64,000 nt of DNA, from assembly GCF_016907515.1 (NCBI RefSeq), contig NZ_JAFBBY010000001.1:1984001-2048000 (forward strand), in the 5' to 3' direction. Within the stretch, counting starts at the first letter, position 1, and every line of letters starts with the position of its first letter. A program made the position numbers and the translations under genes. The notes under the pieces are model-generated. The model did no database searches, was not told where the DNA came from, and saw nothing but the letters and a program-made list of their open reading frames with translations. This DNA comes from Nocardioides nitrophenolicus. GTDB lineage: Bacteria > Actinomycetota > Actinomycetes > Propionibacteriales > Nocardioidaceae. This document shows positions 1 to 9,435 of the stretch, in pieces.

Positions 1-1469
1 ACCTCGGCTACGACGTGATCGTCGAGTCGGGCGCCGGCGACCTCGCCGACCAGCCCGACAGCGCGTTCCTCGAGGCGGGCGTGCGGGTCGGGAGCACGCA
101 GGAGGTGTGGGCCGCCGACGTCGTCGTGAAGGTCAACGCACCCTCCGACGAGGAGATCGGACGCCTGCGCCAGGGCGCGACGATCATCTCGATGATGGCG
201 CCGGGCCGCAGCCCGGAGCTGCTGGAGCGGCTGCGTGCCCAGGGTGTGACCGCGCTGGCGATGGACGCGGTGCCGCGGATCTCGCGCGCGCAGTCGATGG
301 ACGTGCTGTCCTCGATGGCGAACGTCGCGGGCTACCGGGCGGTCGTCGAGGCGGCCCACGAGTTCGGCCGGATGTTCACCGGTCAGGTCACCGCCGCGGG
401 CAAGATCCCGCCGGCCCGGGTCTTCGTGGTCGGCGCCGGTGTCGCCGGCCTGGCCGCGATCGGCGCGGCCTCGGCGATGGGTGCGATCGTGCGCGCGTTC
501 GACGTGCGTCCCGAGGTCGCCGAGCAGGTCGAGTCGATGGGCGCGCAGTTCGTCCACGTCGAGATGGAGCAGGAGGTCTCCTCCGACGGCTACGCCAAGG
601 AGATGTCCGAGGCCCAGGTCGCCGCGACCGCCGCGATGTACGACGAGGAGGCCCGAGCCGCCGACATCGTCATCACCACCGCGCTGATCCCCGGCCGCCC
701 GGCCCCGTCGCTGCTCACCGCCGAGACCGTCGCCGCGATGAGGAACGGCTCGGTCATCGTCGACATGGCCGCCGCCAACGGCGGCAACGCCGCCGGCACC
801 GTGGCCGACCAGAAGGTCGTCACCGAGAACGGCGTCACGATCCTCGGCTACACCGACCTCGCCGGCCGGCTGGCCGCGCAGACGTCGCAGCTGTACGGCA
901 CCAATGTCGTCAACCTGCTCAAGCTGCTGACCCCCGAGAAGGACGGCCTGCTGGGCCTGGACTTCGACGACGTCGTCCAGCGCGGCATCACGGTCGTCGA
1001 CGCGCGCGACGGCCAGGCCGCGTCGATCACCTGGCCGCCCCCGGCGGTCCAGGTCTCGGCCGCGCCCGCGGCCGCCCCGGCGGCTGCCGTGCCCGCCAAG
1101 GAGCCGAAGGCGCCGATGACGGCCGGCACCAAGGTCGGCCTGGTGCTGGGCGCGATCGCGCTGTTCTGGCTGGTCAACGCGCTGGCCCCGACCGACGACC
1201 TGCGTCGCCACTTCACGGTGCTGATGCTGTCCGTCGTGATCGGCTACTACGTGATCGGCAAGGTCGCCCACGCGCTGCACACGCCCCTGATGTCGGTCAC
1301 CAACGCCATCTCCGGCGTGGTCGTCGTCGGCGCACTGGTCCAGGTCGCGAGCGACGACAAGCTCGTCGTCGGCCTCTCCGCCGTGGCGATCCTGCTCGCC
1401 TCGATCAACGTCTTCGGCGGCTTCGCCGTGACCCGCCGCATGCTCGCCATGTTCAGCAAGGGAGCGTGA
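1..1469 (+). CDS. pntA: NAD(P) transhydrogenase subunit alpha, 5'-truncated by window edge
   Basis: Proton-translocating transhydrogenase alpha subunit, which passes hydride between NAD(H) and NADP(H) using the proton gradient. The frame is already open at the first base, so the true start lies upstream. The visible protein has the alanine-dehydrogenase/PNT N-terminal fold and a Rossmann dinucleotide loop ([10 protein letters not shown] near position 430). An Ala/Pro linker near 1060-1110 leads to a C-terminal membrane domain with about four helices, ending FSKGA. Domains I and IIa are therefore fused, as in the enterobacterial PntA arrangement. It is followed after 2 bp by pntB, so the two form one operon. 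NADPH supply could serve the many oxygenases further on, but no shared operator links them. Confidence 0.95.
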   Translation, partial: LGYDVIVESGAGDLADQPDSAFLEAGVRVGSTQEVWAADVVVKVNAPSDEEIGRLRQGATIISMMAPGRSPELLERLRAQGVTALAMDAVPRISRAQSMDVLSSMANVAGYRAVVEAAHEFGRMFTGQVTAAGKIPPARVFVVGAGVAGLAAIGAASAMGAIVRAFDVRPEVAEQVESMGAQFVHVEMEQEVSSDGYAKEMSEAQVAATAAMYDEEARAADIVITTALIPGRPAPSLLTAETVAAMRNGSVIVDMAAANGGNAAGTVADQKVVTENGVTILGYTDLAGRLAAQTSQLYGTNVVNLLKLLTPEKDGLLGLDFDDVVQRGITVVDARDGQAASITWPPPAVQVSAAPAAAPAAAVPAKEPKAPMTAGTKVGLVLGAIALFWLVNALAPTDDLRRHFTVLMLSVVIGYYVIGKVAHALHTPLMSVTNAISGVVVVGALVQVASDDKLVVGLSAVAILLASINVFGGFAVTRRMLAMFSKGA

Positions 1470-1471
1470 CC

Positions 1472-2896
1472 ATGGACATCATCTCCATCACCGGTGCGGC
1501 CTACATCGTCGCCGCGCTGCTGTTCATCCTCTCGCTGGCGGGCCTGTCCAAGCACGAGTCGGCCAAGAACGGCCTGACCTTCGGCATCGTCGGCATGGCC
1601 GTCGCCCTGGTCGCGACCGTCGCCGGCGTGATCGACGTCAGCGAGTACGTCGACGACCGCGCGCTGGTCATCGTCCTGATGCTGGGCGCGATCGCCATCG
1701 GCGCCGCGATCGGCCTGTGGCGCGCCCGGATCGTCGAGATGACCGGCATGCCCGAGCTGATCGCGCTGCTGCACTCGTTCGTCGGCCTCGCCGCCGTCGC
1801 GATCGGCTGGAACGGCCACATCCTCGGCTCCCACGAACCGCTGCCGAGCCTGATCAACATCCACGAGGCCGAGGTCGCGATCGGCATCTTCATCGGCGCG
1901 GTGACCTTCACCGGCTCGATCGTCGCGAACCTGAAGCTGTCGGCGAAGATCTCCTCGGCGCCGCTGATGCTGCCGGGCAAGAACTTCATCAACGTCGGCT
2001 CGCTCGTGCTGTTCGCCGTCCTCACCGCGGTCTACGTCGCGATGGACACCCACGACAGCACCGGCGCGACCATCCTGCTCGCCGTGATCACCCTGCTGGC
2101 GCTCGCGCTGGGCTGGCACCTCGTCGCCTCCATCGGCGGCGGCGACATGCCGGTCGTCGTGTCGATGCTCAACTCGTACTCCGGCTGGGCCGCGGCCGCG
2201 TCGGGCTTCCTGCTCGGCAACGACCTGCTCATCGTGACCGGCGCTCTGGTCGGCTCCTCCGGTGCCTACCTGTCGTACATCATGTGCAAGGCGATGAACC
2301 GCTCGTTCATCTCCGTGATCGCGGGCGGCTTCGGCATCGAGGCCGGCCCCGCCGACGACAAGGACTACGGCGAGCACCGCGAGATCCAGGCCGACGCCGT
2401 CGCCGAGCTCCTGTCGGGCGCGTCCTCGGTGGTCATCACCCCGGGCTACGGCATGGCCGTCGCGCAGGCGCAGTACCCCGTCGCCGACCTCACCGCGAAG
2501 CTGCGGGCCAAGGGCGTCGACGTCCGCTTCGGCATCCACCCCGTCGCGGGTCGCCTCCCGGGCCACATGAACGTGCTGCTCGCCGAGGCCAAGCTGCCCT
2601 ACGACATCGTGCTCGAGATGGACGAGATCAACGACGACTTCCCCGACACCGACGTCGTCCTGGTCATCGGCGCCAACGACACGGTCAACCCGGCCGCGTC
2701 CGAGGACCCGTCGTCCCCGATCGCCGGCATGCCGGTGCTCGAGGTCTGGAACGCCAAGGACGTCATCGTCTTCAAGCGCTCCATGGCCGCCGGGTACGCA
2801 GGCGTGCAGAACCCGCTGTTCTTCCGCGAGAACAGCCAGATGCTGTTCGGTGACGCGAAGGACCGCGTGGAGGACATCGTCCGCGCGCTCGGCTGA
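1472..2896 (+). CDS. pntB: NAD(P) transhydrogenase subunit beta
   Basis: Beta subunit (474 aa) of the membrane transhydrogenase. The N-terminal half consists of multiple membrane helices (domain II). The C-terminal third, from about residue 300, is the soluble NADP(H)-binding domain III, with the family signatures [29 protein letters not shown] and [14 protein letters not shown]. The ATG at 1472 is preceded by GGGAG about 7 bases upstream and follows the pntA stop by 2 bp, so translation is probably coupled. Length and motifs are normal for the family. A strong hairpin lies 33 bp past the stop and ends the operon. Confidence 0.96.
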   Translation: MDIISITGAAYIVAALLFILSLAGLSKHESAKNGLTFGIVGMAVALVATVAGVIDVSEYVDDRALVIVLMLGAIAIGAAIGLWRARIVEMTGMPELIALLHSFVGLAAVAIGWNGHILGSHEPLPSLINIHEAEVAIGIFIGAVTFTGSIVANLKLSAKISSAPLMLPGKNFINVGSLVLFAVLTAVYVAMDTHDSTGATILLAVITLLALALGWHLVASIGGGDMPVVVSMLNSYSGWAAAASGFLLGNDLLIVTGALVGSSGAYLSYIMCKAMNRSFISVIAGGFGIEAGPADDKDYGEHREIQADAVAELLSGASSVVITPGYGMAVAQAQYPVADLTAKLRAKGVDVRFGIHPVAGRLPGHMNVLLAEAKLPYDIVLEMDEINDDFPDTDVVLVIGANDTVNPAASEDPSSPIAGMPVLEVWNAKDVIVFKRSMAAGYAGVQNPLFFRENSQMLFGDAKDRVEDIVRALG

Positions 2897-2928
2897 CGCC
2901 AGCCGCACGACGCACCATCCCGCACGAC

Positions 2929-2961
2929 CTGAGGGCCCGGATCCTGGATCCGGGCCCTCAG
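2929..2961. terminator. pntAB terminator hairpin
   Basis: A perfect 16-bp inverted repeat (CTGAGGGCCCGGATCC and its complement) with a single-base loop, followed by GCTTTCT. It lies directly after pntB. The remaining 130 bases up to 3091 show nothing else recognisable. Confidence 0.85.
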
Positions 2962-3091
2962 GCTTTCTCGCCGCGGCGAACCGCCGGCTCAGCGGCCCGT
3001 CCGCCATCAGCCGCTCAGCCGTTGTGCCGATCGCAGCGACCACCCGGGGCCCGAAGGGAGGGCGGAAGCCCTCCTCACCACCATCGTTGGT

Positions 3092-4018
3092 TCAGGGCTT
3101 GCAGAGGACCTGTGGGTCACCCCATCCGGCGTAGGCGGTGGCGGTGGAGGTTCCCTTCGATGCCTCGAACTTGATCCGATAGGCGCCGGACATATCCAGT
3201 TCGGCTGTGCCCACCTGACCCAGCGGCATGCTCGCCAACGCGGTCTTGAACCCGTCTCGATAGATCGCGAACTGACCCACTACGCCCGTCGCGGAGTTGG
3301 AGGTCAGCCCGTAGTCCGTCCGGATGCGAATGCACTTTTACTCGAGATTCCACTCGGCGACCGACGGCCCGGAGGACGAGAGCTGCATCCGGTAGGCCTG
3401 GGCATACTCTCTCGCCCCGATGCTGGCTGAACCCCAACTGAAACCAGTGCAGCCACCGGTGCAGCCACCAGGGGAGTTTCCTCGCACCGAGGCGGTCAGC
3501 GTCATCTCCTTGAGCGAGTACCACTGGTACACCGTGTTGGTCACCTTGTTCGAACGCACGACCTTGGCTGGCTTCTTGATCTTGCCGTGCTTGCGCTTCG
3601 CCTTGGTCTTGGCCAGGGCCCGCCACTCGGTGACACCGCCGCTCGAAGCGACCGCCGCAATCGCATATCTGCCGTCCCCGCCCACGCGGCCGACGGCGAC
3701 GTCGACCCATGCGCCGCCGGCCACGCTGCGCTGGAGCCGAACCTTGCGGCCGTGCAACCTCCTGGTTGCCGCTCCCGTGAAGCTGACCGTGTCGCCGGCT
3801 GTCACCTCCGCTGCGGAGGCGAGTGCAAGGGTGAGCCTCTGGCCGTTGCGAACGACCTGCTGCTCGCTCCTCGAGCCGGTCGTTGCTTCCGCGGCCGAGG
3901 CGCCGGAGGGGGTGTACCCGAGCGGCAGCGCAAGAAGGCACGCTGCGGCGGCGAGGATGGTCAGGAACCTGACCGACCTCCGCTCACGACGAGATCCGGT
4001 GGGCAAGAAGCGTGACAT
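3092..4018 (-). pseudogene. Secreted protein with C-terminal NPCBM-like domain, interrupted by an in-frame TAA
   Basis: The start is ATG 4018, chosen for the strong GGAGG 6 bases upstream. A Sec signal follows (SVRFLTILAAAACLLALPLG), then an Ig-like/basic region with many Lys, then VAEWNLE and a TAA stop at 3340-3338. In the same frame beyond the stop, translation continues as KCIRIRTDYGLTSNSATG and ends with AYAGWGDPQVLC, the pattern of an NPCBM-type carbohydrate-binding domain (sugar-binding jelly roll). The stop falls where the family usually has Tyr, so a single TAC/TAT to TAA change explains it. The intact protein would be 308 codons including the internal stop. It could be a recent pseudogene, a sequencing error or a read-through gene. 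As it stands the product is 226 aa and lacks most of the domain. Confidence 0.6.
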
Positions 4019-4122
4019 GAGATCCTCCGTGTGTTGAGCCTCGAATTCGGTCAGGGAGCCGCGTTGCTTGGCTCCGGCGACACCGGATGCCTCAGGTGCG
4101 CCGGCGGCACGACGAGGGACTG

Positions 4123-5434
4123 TCAGCCGCACACTGGGTCCGGCCACCCGTCGAGGGCGACGAACCAACCTCCGCGAAAGCCGTCCGAGATCTGACATCC
4201 ACGAGTCGACTTCGCCAGGGCCGATGATCCGCCCTCCCACGTGCCGACTCGGGCGTACAAGGCGAGGGGGGGAGTTGAAGTCGGCGACGTTGTCGGTCGG
4301 TTCAGGGCGGCCGGTCAGCTCGATCTCGGTGTTCGGGCGTTCGATGCTGGTGTTGACGGCGTCAGGGGAGAGAGTCGTTTCTGAGGTGCCACCGACGACG
4401 ATGCCGCAGAAGCTTCCGTCGTCCCCGTCGCCTCCTGCCTTGGGAATGTCGTTGTATCCGTTGCACGCGGCGGACCCGAGGGGGTAGACGGCAACGATGG
4501 CGATGTCGTCGAGGACGGCGGTTCGTCCCTTGGAGGTGTTCGTAGCGGTGCTGCCGCGGGTGGATCCGGTGGAGGTGGCTGCGTACTCGCCAGGCCGGGA
4601 GTTCGTGACGTCGGCGGTGAATGGCAGGAGGGAACCGGCGATGGTCACATCGGCGGTGTAGTCGTTGTGATCGGTGACGGGGAAGGTGGCCGCGAACAAG
4701 AGCGTGGTCCCGTTGGCGAGCGCTTCGGCCGGGTTCACCGAAGGTTTGTCGCGCTCGGCGGTGGAGTTCGCTTCGATGGCGTCAGCGTCGTCGGCATTGA
4801 GGTTGAACGTGACCCTGATGTTGTCGCGGTCGGTGTACTCGGGGATCAAGTCCTCGTCTCCGAGAAACCATGTCGTGGAATCGTCGTCCAGGGAGATCGC
4901 TCCACCGGTCCAGCCGGAGAACGACTCGGGTAGCTCGTAGGCGCGCCCGTCACCTTCGTCTGACGTGTCGACTGCGCCGGCTTGGTTGGCCCAGTACTTG
5001 AGTGAATCGGCGGTGGGCCGCGCGGGCTCTCCTAGGTTGAAGTAGAAGACCTCGATGCGGCGGTAGGTGGCATCGGAGCTGGAGGCGGTTCTGCGCTCGA
5101 GCTCGGCGTACGCGCAGGCACCCGCGGTGGGAAGCGCTGTTTCGAGAAAGTTGTTGAGCAGTTCGACGTCAACGGCTGCGTAGCCGTCGCCCTCCTCCGG
5201 TTCGCCGAGAGCGGCGTTGGCGACGTCGGCACTGGTGGGGCAGCCGCCGGGAACGGGGAGCTCTGCCGTGGCTTCGGTGACGGCAGGGGTCGCACCAGTC
5301 GGTCTCGTCAGTGTCTTTGGATCGCTCGAGCCGCAGCTGGCCAGGACGGTCAAGCAGAAGCAGAGGCCTGCCACGGTGGCAGCGGCGGCTTTCGGTCGCC
5401 AGAACCTCGAGCTCGCTCTGAAGCGGTACTTCAC
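4123..5434 (-). CDS. Putative lipoprotein, probable frameshift at a C7 tract
   Basis: No family recognised. From GTG 5434 the protein has a lipoprotein signal with lipobox LASC, then an acidic, Asp/Thr-rich exported domain with several Cys (GGCPTSAD, AGACAYAEL, DDGSFCGIVVGGTS). ATG 5491 and GTG 5569 are alternative starts; none has a clear ribosome site. The frame stays open through the next gene to 3338. However, after a C7 tract at 4266-4272 it becomes Arg-rich with poor third-position GC, while the +1 frame reads LALYARVGTWEGG and ends WPDPVCG at 4123 with good third-position GC. I therefore infer a one-base slip at the C7 run and end the gene at 4123. If there is no slip, the nominal product is a chimera running into the NPCBM gene. 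Confidence 0.5.
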
Positions 5435-5676
5435 GCTGGCGACCGCTCTGACTCGTTCGCTCTGTCTCACAATTGCCCCCAGGCTCGACATCACCGCCGC
5501 GGAGACCGGGCGCAGCGCCGACCATACGAGTTTGGCCGCTTCGGCACGTGTCCTCCAATCCGCCGACACCTGACCTGACCGCGGACGTTCGGCTCACCGG
5601 CCGACACCTGTTGCACGCTGGCGCGCGCTGGCTGGTGAGGTCGTCGGCTCGAGGGTTGGGGGCGGTGCCGGGGTCT

Positions 5677-5768
5677 GGGATTCACCACGGGATGTAGGCG
5701 ATCCCTCACATCCCGTGCGGAGTTCCACTACAGATGCGGGCGTTCACCTACATCCCGTGATGAATCCC
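5677..5768. repeat. Palindromic intergenic element, family A copy 1 (92 bp)
   Basis: Terminal inverted arms of 21 bases at 5677-5697 and 5748-5768 (GGGATTCACCACGGGATGTAG and its near-complement) enclose a less perfect inner hairpin. A copy of identical length lies at 57186-57277. This copy sits just past the 3' end of the RNA-ligase gene (minus strand), so it may act as a terminator or be a REP/MITE-like unit. The stretch 5435-5676 upstream of the lipoprotein shows nothing else recognisable. Confidence 0.75.
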
Positions 5769-5779
5769 AGCCCCCGAAC

Positions 5780-6334
5780 TCACAGCAGAATCTCGGCCAG
5801 CGGCTCGTAACGGGGCGTACGGCGCGGCCCCTCACCGAGGTGGGACGCGATCACCTGGACCGACTCGAGCGGCCACGACGGGCCGGCGTAGGTGTCGAGC
5901 AGCCGGACCCAGCTGGTCATCTCGGTCGGGTGGCCGCCGGTGCGGGCCACGGTGACGTGGGGCCGGAACCGCTGGCCGTCGACCTCGATCCCACAGGCCA
6001 CGGCGGCGTTGCGGGCCCGCACCGACGCGGTCTCGAGTACGTCGGCGCCGCCGGCGACACCGGTCGCGAGCACCCGGCCCTCGGCGACGTTCGGGAAGAC
6101 CACCGCGCCGGCGAGCGAGAGCCGCACCGCCGCGAGCCCGTCGAGGGACCCGGCCAGGCGCTCGACGTAGTCGTCGACGCGGCGCTCCGCGGCCTCGGCC
6201 ATGAAGGCGAGGGTGATGTGGAGCTGCTCGGGGCGGGTCCACCGGAACGGGGCGGCGGCGCGCCGCGGGTCGAGGAAGGCGTCGAGGTGCTCGACGGCGT
6301 CGAGCGGCGGGACGACCGCGGTGAAGATCCGCAT
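5780..6334 (-). CDS. thpR: RNA 2',3'-cyclic phosphodiesterase (2'-5' RNA ligase family)
   Basis: 2H phosphoesterase of the LigT/ThpR family. It is expected to open 2',3'-cyclic phosphate RNA ends, and acts on 2'-5' linkages in vitro. The two catalytic HxTx motifs are present: HITL near residue 43 and HVTV near residue 127, in a 184-aa protein, the usual size. ATG 6334 is chosen because MRIFTAVVPP begins the family's first beta strand. It starts 5 bp after the stop of the upstream membrane protein gene, so the two are probably co-transcribed. The biological role in bacteria is poorly defined. Confidence 0.85.
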   Translation of the reverse strand: MRIFTAVVPPLDAVEHLDAFLDPRRAAAPFRWTRPEQLHITLAFMAEAAERRVDDYVERLAGSLDGLAAVRLSLAGAVVFPNVAEGRVLATGVAGGADVLETASVRARNAAVACGIEVDGQRFRPHVTVARTGGHPTEMTSWVRLLDTYAGPSWPLESVQVIASHLGEGPRRTPRYEPLAEILL

Positions 6335-6338
6335 CCCG

Positions 6339-7073
6339 CTAGACCTGGGTACCGACCAGCTGGCCGATGCCGTAGGTGACCGCCATGGCGAGCAGGCCGC
6401 CCAGCACATTGCGTACGACGGCCCGGCTCGGGGAGCCGTAGCCGAACCGGGCGCTCGCCCAGCCGGTGCCGGCCAGCGCCGCGACCACGGTCACCACCGT
6501 CACCGCCACCCGCGCGTCGGCGGCGACCAGCACGATGGTGAGCAGCGGGAGCAGGGCGCCGAGGGTGAAGGACAGCATCGACGCCAGCGCGGCGTTCCAC
6601 GGGCTGGTGAGGTCGTCGGGGTCGATGCCGAGCTCCACCTCGGCGTGGGCGCCGAGGGCGTCGTGCTCGGTGAGCTGCTGGGCGACCTGGAGCGCGAGAT
6701 CGGGGTCGAGCCCCTTGTCGACGTACAGGCCGGCGAGCTCGGCCAGCTCGTCCTCGGGGTCCTCGCGCAGCTCGCGGCGCTCCTTGGCCAGCAGCGCCTC
6801 CTCGGAGTCGCGCTGGGTGCTGACGGAGACGTACTCGCCGGCCGCCATGCTCATCGCACCGGCGGCCAGGCCGGCGATGCCGGCGACCAGGATCGCGGAG
6901 CGGTCGTTGGTCGCCCCGGCCACGCCGAGCACGATGCCGGCCGTGGAGACGATGCCGTCGTTGGCGCCGAGGACACCGGCGCGCAACCAGTTCAGCCGGT
7001 CGTTGAGGCCCTCCTGATGGGGCTCGTCCTCGTGGGGTCCGATCACCTGTTCCGTCGCGTCCGCATCGACCAC
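6339..7073 (-). CDS. VIT1/CCC1 family integral membrane protein
   Basis: This 244-aa protein belongs to the vacuolar iron transporter family, whose members move Fe(II) or Mn(II). Diagnostic stretches are LRAGVLGANDGIVSTAG in helix 1 and AGAMSMAAGEYVSVSTQRD in helix 2. A charged cytosolic segment follows (about residues 85-150, Glu-rich: ERRELREDPEDELAEL), which in the family binds metal. Three further helices complete the C-terminus. It begins 7 bp after the stop of the TetR-type mftR gene and is followed by thpR, suggesting a three-gene minus-strand transcript. Specificity for iron or manganese cannot be told from sequence. Confidence 0.88.
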   Translation of the reverse strand: MVDADATEQVIGPHEDEPHQEGLNDRLNWLRAGVLGANDGIVSTAGIVLGVAGATNDRSAILVAGIAGLAAGAMSMAAGEYVSVSTQRDSEEALLAKERRELREDPEDELAELAGLYVDKGLDPDLALQVAQQLTEHDALGAHAEVELGIDPDDLTSPWNAALASMLSFTLGALLPLLTIVLVAADARVAVTVVTVVAALAGTGWASARFGYGSPSRAVVRNVLGGLLAMAVTYGIGQLVGTQV

Positions 7074-7080
7074 GCCCCCA

Positions 7081-7713
7081 TCATCCCCGACGGGAGCCGG
7101 GTGCGCGAGGGGGTTCCGCGCTCGCCAGGTGGTCGGTCAGCACGGCCATCGTCTGGTCGAGGATCTCCTCCAGCACCGCGTCCTCGTCGCGCAGCCAGGC
7201 CTGGTACGCCGTCAGGGCCTGGGCGAGCGCCACATGGGCCACCAGCTGGGGGCGCAGGTCGCTCGCGGTAGCGCCGGTGCGCTCGGCGACGTACTCGGCG
7301 ATGACGGCACGCCAGTCGGCGTACCGCAGCACGGAGTGGGCTTCGAGCTCGGGCGTGGTGAGGATCAGCCGCATCCGGTCGCGGTGGCTGGGCCGGGCGT
7401 CCGCGGGGAAGCGGTTGAACGCCACGACCGCGCGGTGTACGGCGACCGCGAGGGGCAGGTCGCGCGGCTGGTCGGCGAGCAGCTCGCGGAAGCCCGCCAG
7501 GGTCAGGTCGAAGCGGCCCCAGGGGATGTCGTTCTTGGAGTCGAAGTAGCGGAACAGCGTGCGCCGCCCGACGCCGAGCGCGCGGGCGATGTCGTCGAGC
7601 GTCGTGGAGGCGAACCCGCGCTCGGTGAACAGCGCGAACGCCGCCTGCTCGATGGCGGCATGGCTGGTGGCGACGGGACGTCCCCGTGCCGACGTCCGCG
7701 CGGGTTCGACCAT
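7081..7713 (-). CDS. mftR: Mycofactocin system TetR-family repressor
   Basis: TetR-family regulator, 210 aa, with an N-terminal helix-turn-helix (about residues 20-65; LDDIARALGVGRRTLFRYFDSKNDI). The C-terminal ligand domain contains RPSHRDRMRLILTTPELEAHS, typical of the mycofactocin-associated subfamily (MftR). In mycobacteria MftR represses the mft promoter and responds to acyl-CoA; that role is inferred here from family and position. It is divergent from mftA across about 94 bp. ATG 7713 lacks a clear ribosome site, and an in-frame ATG at 7731 is an alternative. Confidence 0.88.
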   Translation of the reverse strand: MVEPARTSARGRPVATSHAAIEQAAFALFTERGFASTTLDDIARALGVGRRTLFRYFDSKNDIPWGRFDLTLAGFRELLADQPRDLPLAVAVHRAVVAFNRFPADARPSHRDRMRLILTTPELEAHSVLRYADWRAVIAEYVAERTGATASDLRPQLVAHVALAQALTAYQAWLRDEDAVLEEILDQTMAVLTDHLASAEPPRAPGSRRG

Positions 7714-7807
7714 GGCGTCGCAAGTTAGCACGGCGGACCCCTTCCTTTTTGACCACGAGTGCCATTAGTGTGTCCGGCACCACAGAGACCGACAGAAGGA
7801 GGCAGAG
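7714..7807. promoter_or_regulatory. mftR-mftA divergent control region
   Basis: A short intergenic region between mftR and mftA containing TTGACC (7749-7754), an AT-richer stretch and a GTGCC...GGCAC dyad (7760-7780). The sequence GAAGGAGG just before mftA is a strong ribosome site. An MftR operator is expected here, but I cannot define it from one copy. The IclR-type half-sites found in the catabolic cluster are not present. Confidence 0.4.
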
Positions 7808-7897
7808 ATGAACCCCGACCTGGAGCAGCACGACGAGCTGGTGGCCGAGGACCTGATCGAGGAGGTCTCGATCGACGGCATGTGCGGCGTCTACTGA
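7808..7897 (+). CDS. mftA: Mycofactocin precursor peptide
   Basis: A 29-residue ribosomal precursor of the redox cofactor mycofactocin. It begins MNPDLEQHDELVAEDL and ends with the diagnostic core IDGMCGVY; the terminal Val-Tyr is decarboxylated and cross-linked by MftC, then released by MftE. A strong GGAGG precedes the ATG. The stop overlaps the mftB start (ATGA), so precursor and carrier are translationally coupled. Confidence 0.97.
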   Translation: MNPDLEQHDELVAEDLIEEVSIDGMCGVY

Positions 7898-8178
7898 TGG
7901 ACGCCCTGCTGGGAGAGCCGTGGACGCTCTCGCCGTCGGTCGCCCTGCGCCCCGAGCCGTTCGGCGCGCTGGCCTACCACTTCGGCAACCGGAAGCTGAC
8001 CTTCCTCAAGCGGCCCGAGCTGGTCGCGGTCGTGCGGGGCCTCGGCGAGGCGCCCGACGTACGCACCGCGCTCGAGACCGCCGGCGTCCCGGCCTCCCAG
8101 CACGCGGCCTATGCCGCCGCCCTGCGCGGCCTCGCCGCGACCGACATGATCCGCCCGCGAACCAAGGACGCCCGATGA
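7897..8178 (+). CDS. mftB: Mycofactocin precursor-binding chaperone
   Basis: Small PqqD-like RiPP recognition element (93 aa) that binds the MftA leader and presents it to the radical SAM enzyme. The fold-typical stretch ALAYHFGNRKLTFLKRPELVAVV is visible around residues 24-48. It overlaps mftA by one base and mftC by four bases (ATGA), so expression is coupled. The order A-B-C is the standard one in actinobacteria. Confidence 0.96.
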   Translation: MDALLGEPWTLSPSVALRPEPFGALAYHFGNRKLTFLKRPELVAVVRGLGEAPDVRTALETAGVPASQHAAYAAALRGLAATDMIRPRTKDAR

Positions 8179-9422
8179 CCCTCGCCCCCGAGCGCCCCCA
8201 GACCGGCAGCCTCATCCAGCAGTTCGAGCTCGGCCTCGACGCCCCCATCTGCCTGACCTGGGAGCTCACCTACGCCTGCAACCTGGAGTGCGCCCACTGC
8301 CTGTCGTCCTCGGGCCGGCGCGACCCCCGCGAGCTCTCGACCGAGCAGTGCAAGGCCGTGATCGACGAGCTGCAGCGGATGCAGGTCTTCTACGTCAACA
8401 TCGGCGGCGGCGAGCCGACCATCCGCCCCGACTTCTGGGAGCTGCTGGAGTACGCCGTCAACCACCAGGTCGGCGTGAAGTTCTCCACCAACGGCGTGCG
8501 GATCACCCCCGAGCGGGCAGCCTTCCTGGCTTCGCCCGCGTGCAACGGCTACGTCGACGTGCAGATCTCCCTCGACGGCGCGACCGCCGAGGTCAACGAC
8601 TACGTCCGCGGTCCGGGCTCCTACGACACCGCCCTGCGGGCCCTGCGCAATCTCAAGGACGCCGGCTTCCAGGACGCCAAGATCTCCGTGGTCTGCACCC
8701 GCGAGAACATCGGCCAGCTCGACGCGTTCAAGGCCCTCGCCGACGAGTACGGCGCCACGCTGCGCCTGACCCGGCTGCGCCCCAGCGGCCGCGGCGCCGA
8801 CGTCTGGGACGAGCTGCACCCGCTGCCGGAGCAGCAGCGCGAGCTCTACGACTGGCTGATGGCGCACACCGCCGACGGCGAGCAGGTGCTCACCGGCGAC
8901 TCCTTCTTCCACCTCGCCGCTTTCGGCGAGTCCCTGCCCGGACTCAACCTGTGCGGCGCCGGTCGCGTCGTCTGCCTGATCGACCCGGTCGGCGACGTCT
9001 ACGCCTGCCCGTTCGCGATCCACGACGAGTTCCTGGCCGGCAACCTGTTGGCCGACGGTGGGTTCCAGAGGGTCTGGCGGGACTCCGCACTCTTCCGGGA
9101 CCTGCGCTCGCCGCAGACCGGCGGCGCCTGCGCGTCGTGCCAGTTCTACGACTCCTGCCGCGGCGGCTGCATGGCCGCGAAGTTCTTCACCGGGCTGCCG
9201 CTCGACGGACCGGACCCCGAGTGTGTCCAGGGGTACGGCGAGCAGGCGCTCGACCGGTTGGGCGACGACCGCGTCGTACCCGCCGCCAGCCAGGACCACT
9301 CCAAGACCAACCCCACCCGCAACCAGCCGGTGATGCTCACGCTGCTCACCCGCCCGCCGGTCTCGGCGTGTGCTGAGAGCCCGCTCGCCGGCTTCGTCCC
9401 CGACAGCCCCGCCAAGACCTGA
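8175..9422 (+). CDS. mftC: Mycofactocin radical SAM maturase
   Basis: Radical SAM/SPASM enzyme (415 aa) that decarboxylates the C-terminal Tyr of MftA and forms the Val-Tyr cross-link. The [4Fe-4S] motif CNLECAHC is at residues 35-42. GGGEPT follows, the usual SAM-binding loop. The C-terminal SPASM cysteines lie around residues 255-345 (NLCGAGRVVCLIDPVGDVYACPF and CASCQFYDSCRGGCM). A Ser/Pro/Thr-rich tail follows residue 370. It overlaps mftB by four bases. Confidence 0.97.
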   Translation: MTLAPERPQTGSLIQQFELGLDAPICLTWELTYACNLECAHCLSSSGRRDPRELSTEQCKAVIDELQRMQVFYVNIGGGEPTIRPDFWELLEYAVNHQVGVKFSTNGVRITPERAAFLASPACNGYVDVQISLDGATAEVNDYVRGPGSYDTALRALRNLKDAGFQDAKISVVCTRENIGQLDAFKALADEYGATLRLTRLRPSGRGADVWDELHPLPEQQRELYDWLMAHTADGEQVLTGDSFFHLAAFGESLPGLNLCGAGRVVCLIDPVGDVYACPFAIHDEFLAGNLLADGGFQRVWRDSALFRDLRSPQTGGACASCQFYDSCRGGCMAAKFFTGLPLDGPDPECVQGYGEQALDRLGDDRVVPAASQDHSKTNPTRNQPVMLTLLTRPPVSACAESPLAGFVPDSPAKT

Positions 9423-9435
9423 GGAAGCCCGCACC

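Noticed and set aside
1247..3043. 598-codon minus-strand frame opposite pntB
   Set aside because: Composition is Arg/Asp/Gly/His-rich antisense translation; pntB is unmistakable on the plus strand.
3338..5569. Reading 743 codons as one protein
   Set aside because: It contains two separate export signals, and the second has its own strong ribosome site at 4018; the middle is Arg-rich non-coding-like sequence.
7714..7807. Mycofactocin promoter as part of the IclR regulon
   Set aside because: No TCTYGC/GCRAGA pair at 20-bp spacing is present; mftR is the likely controller.
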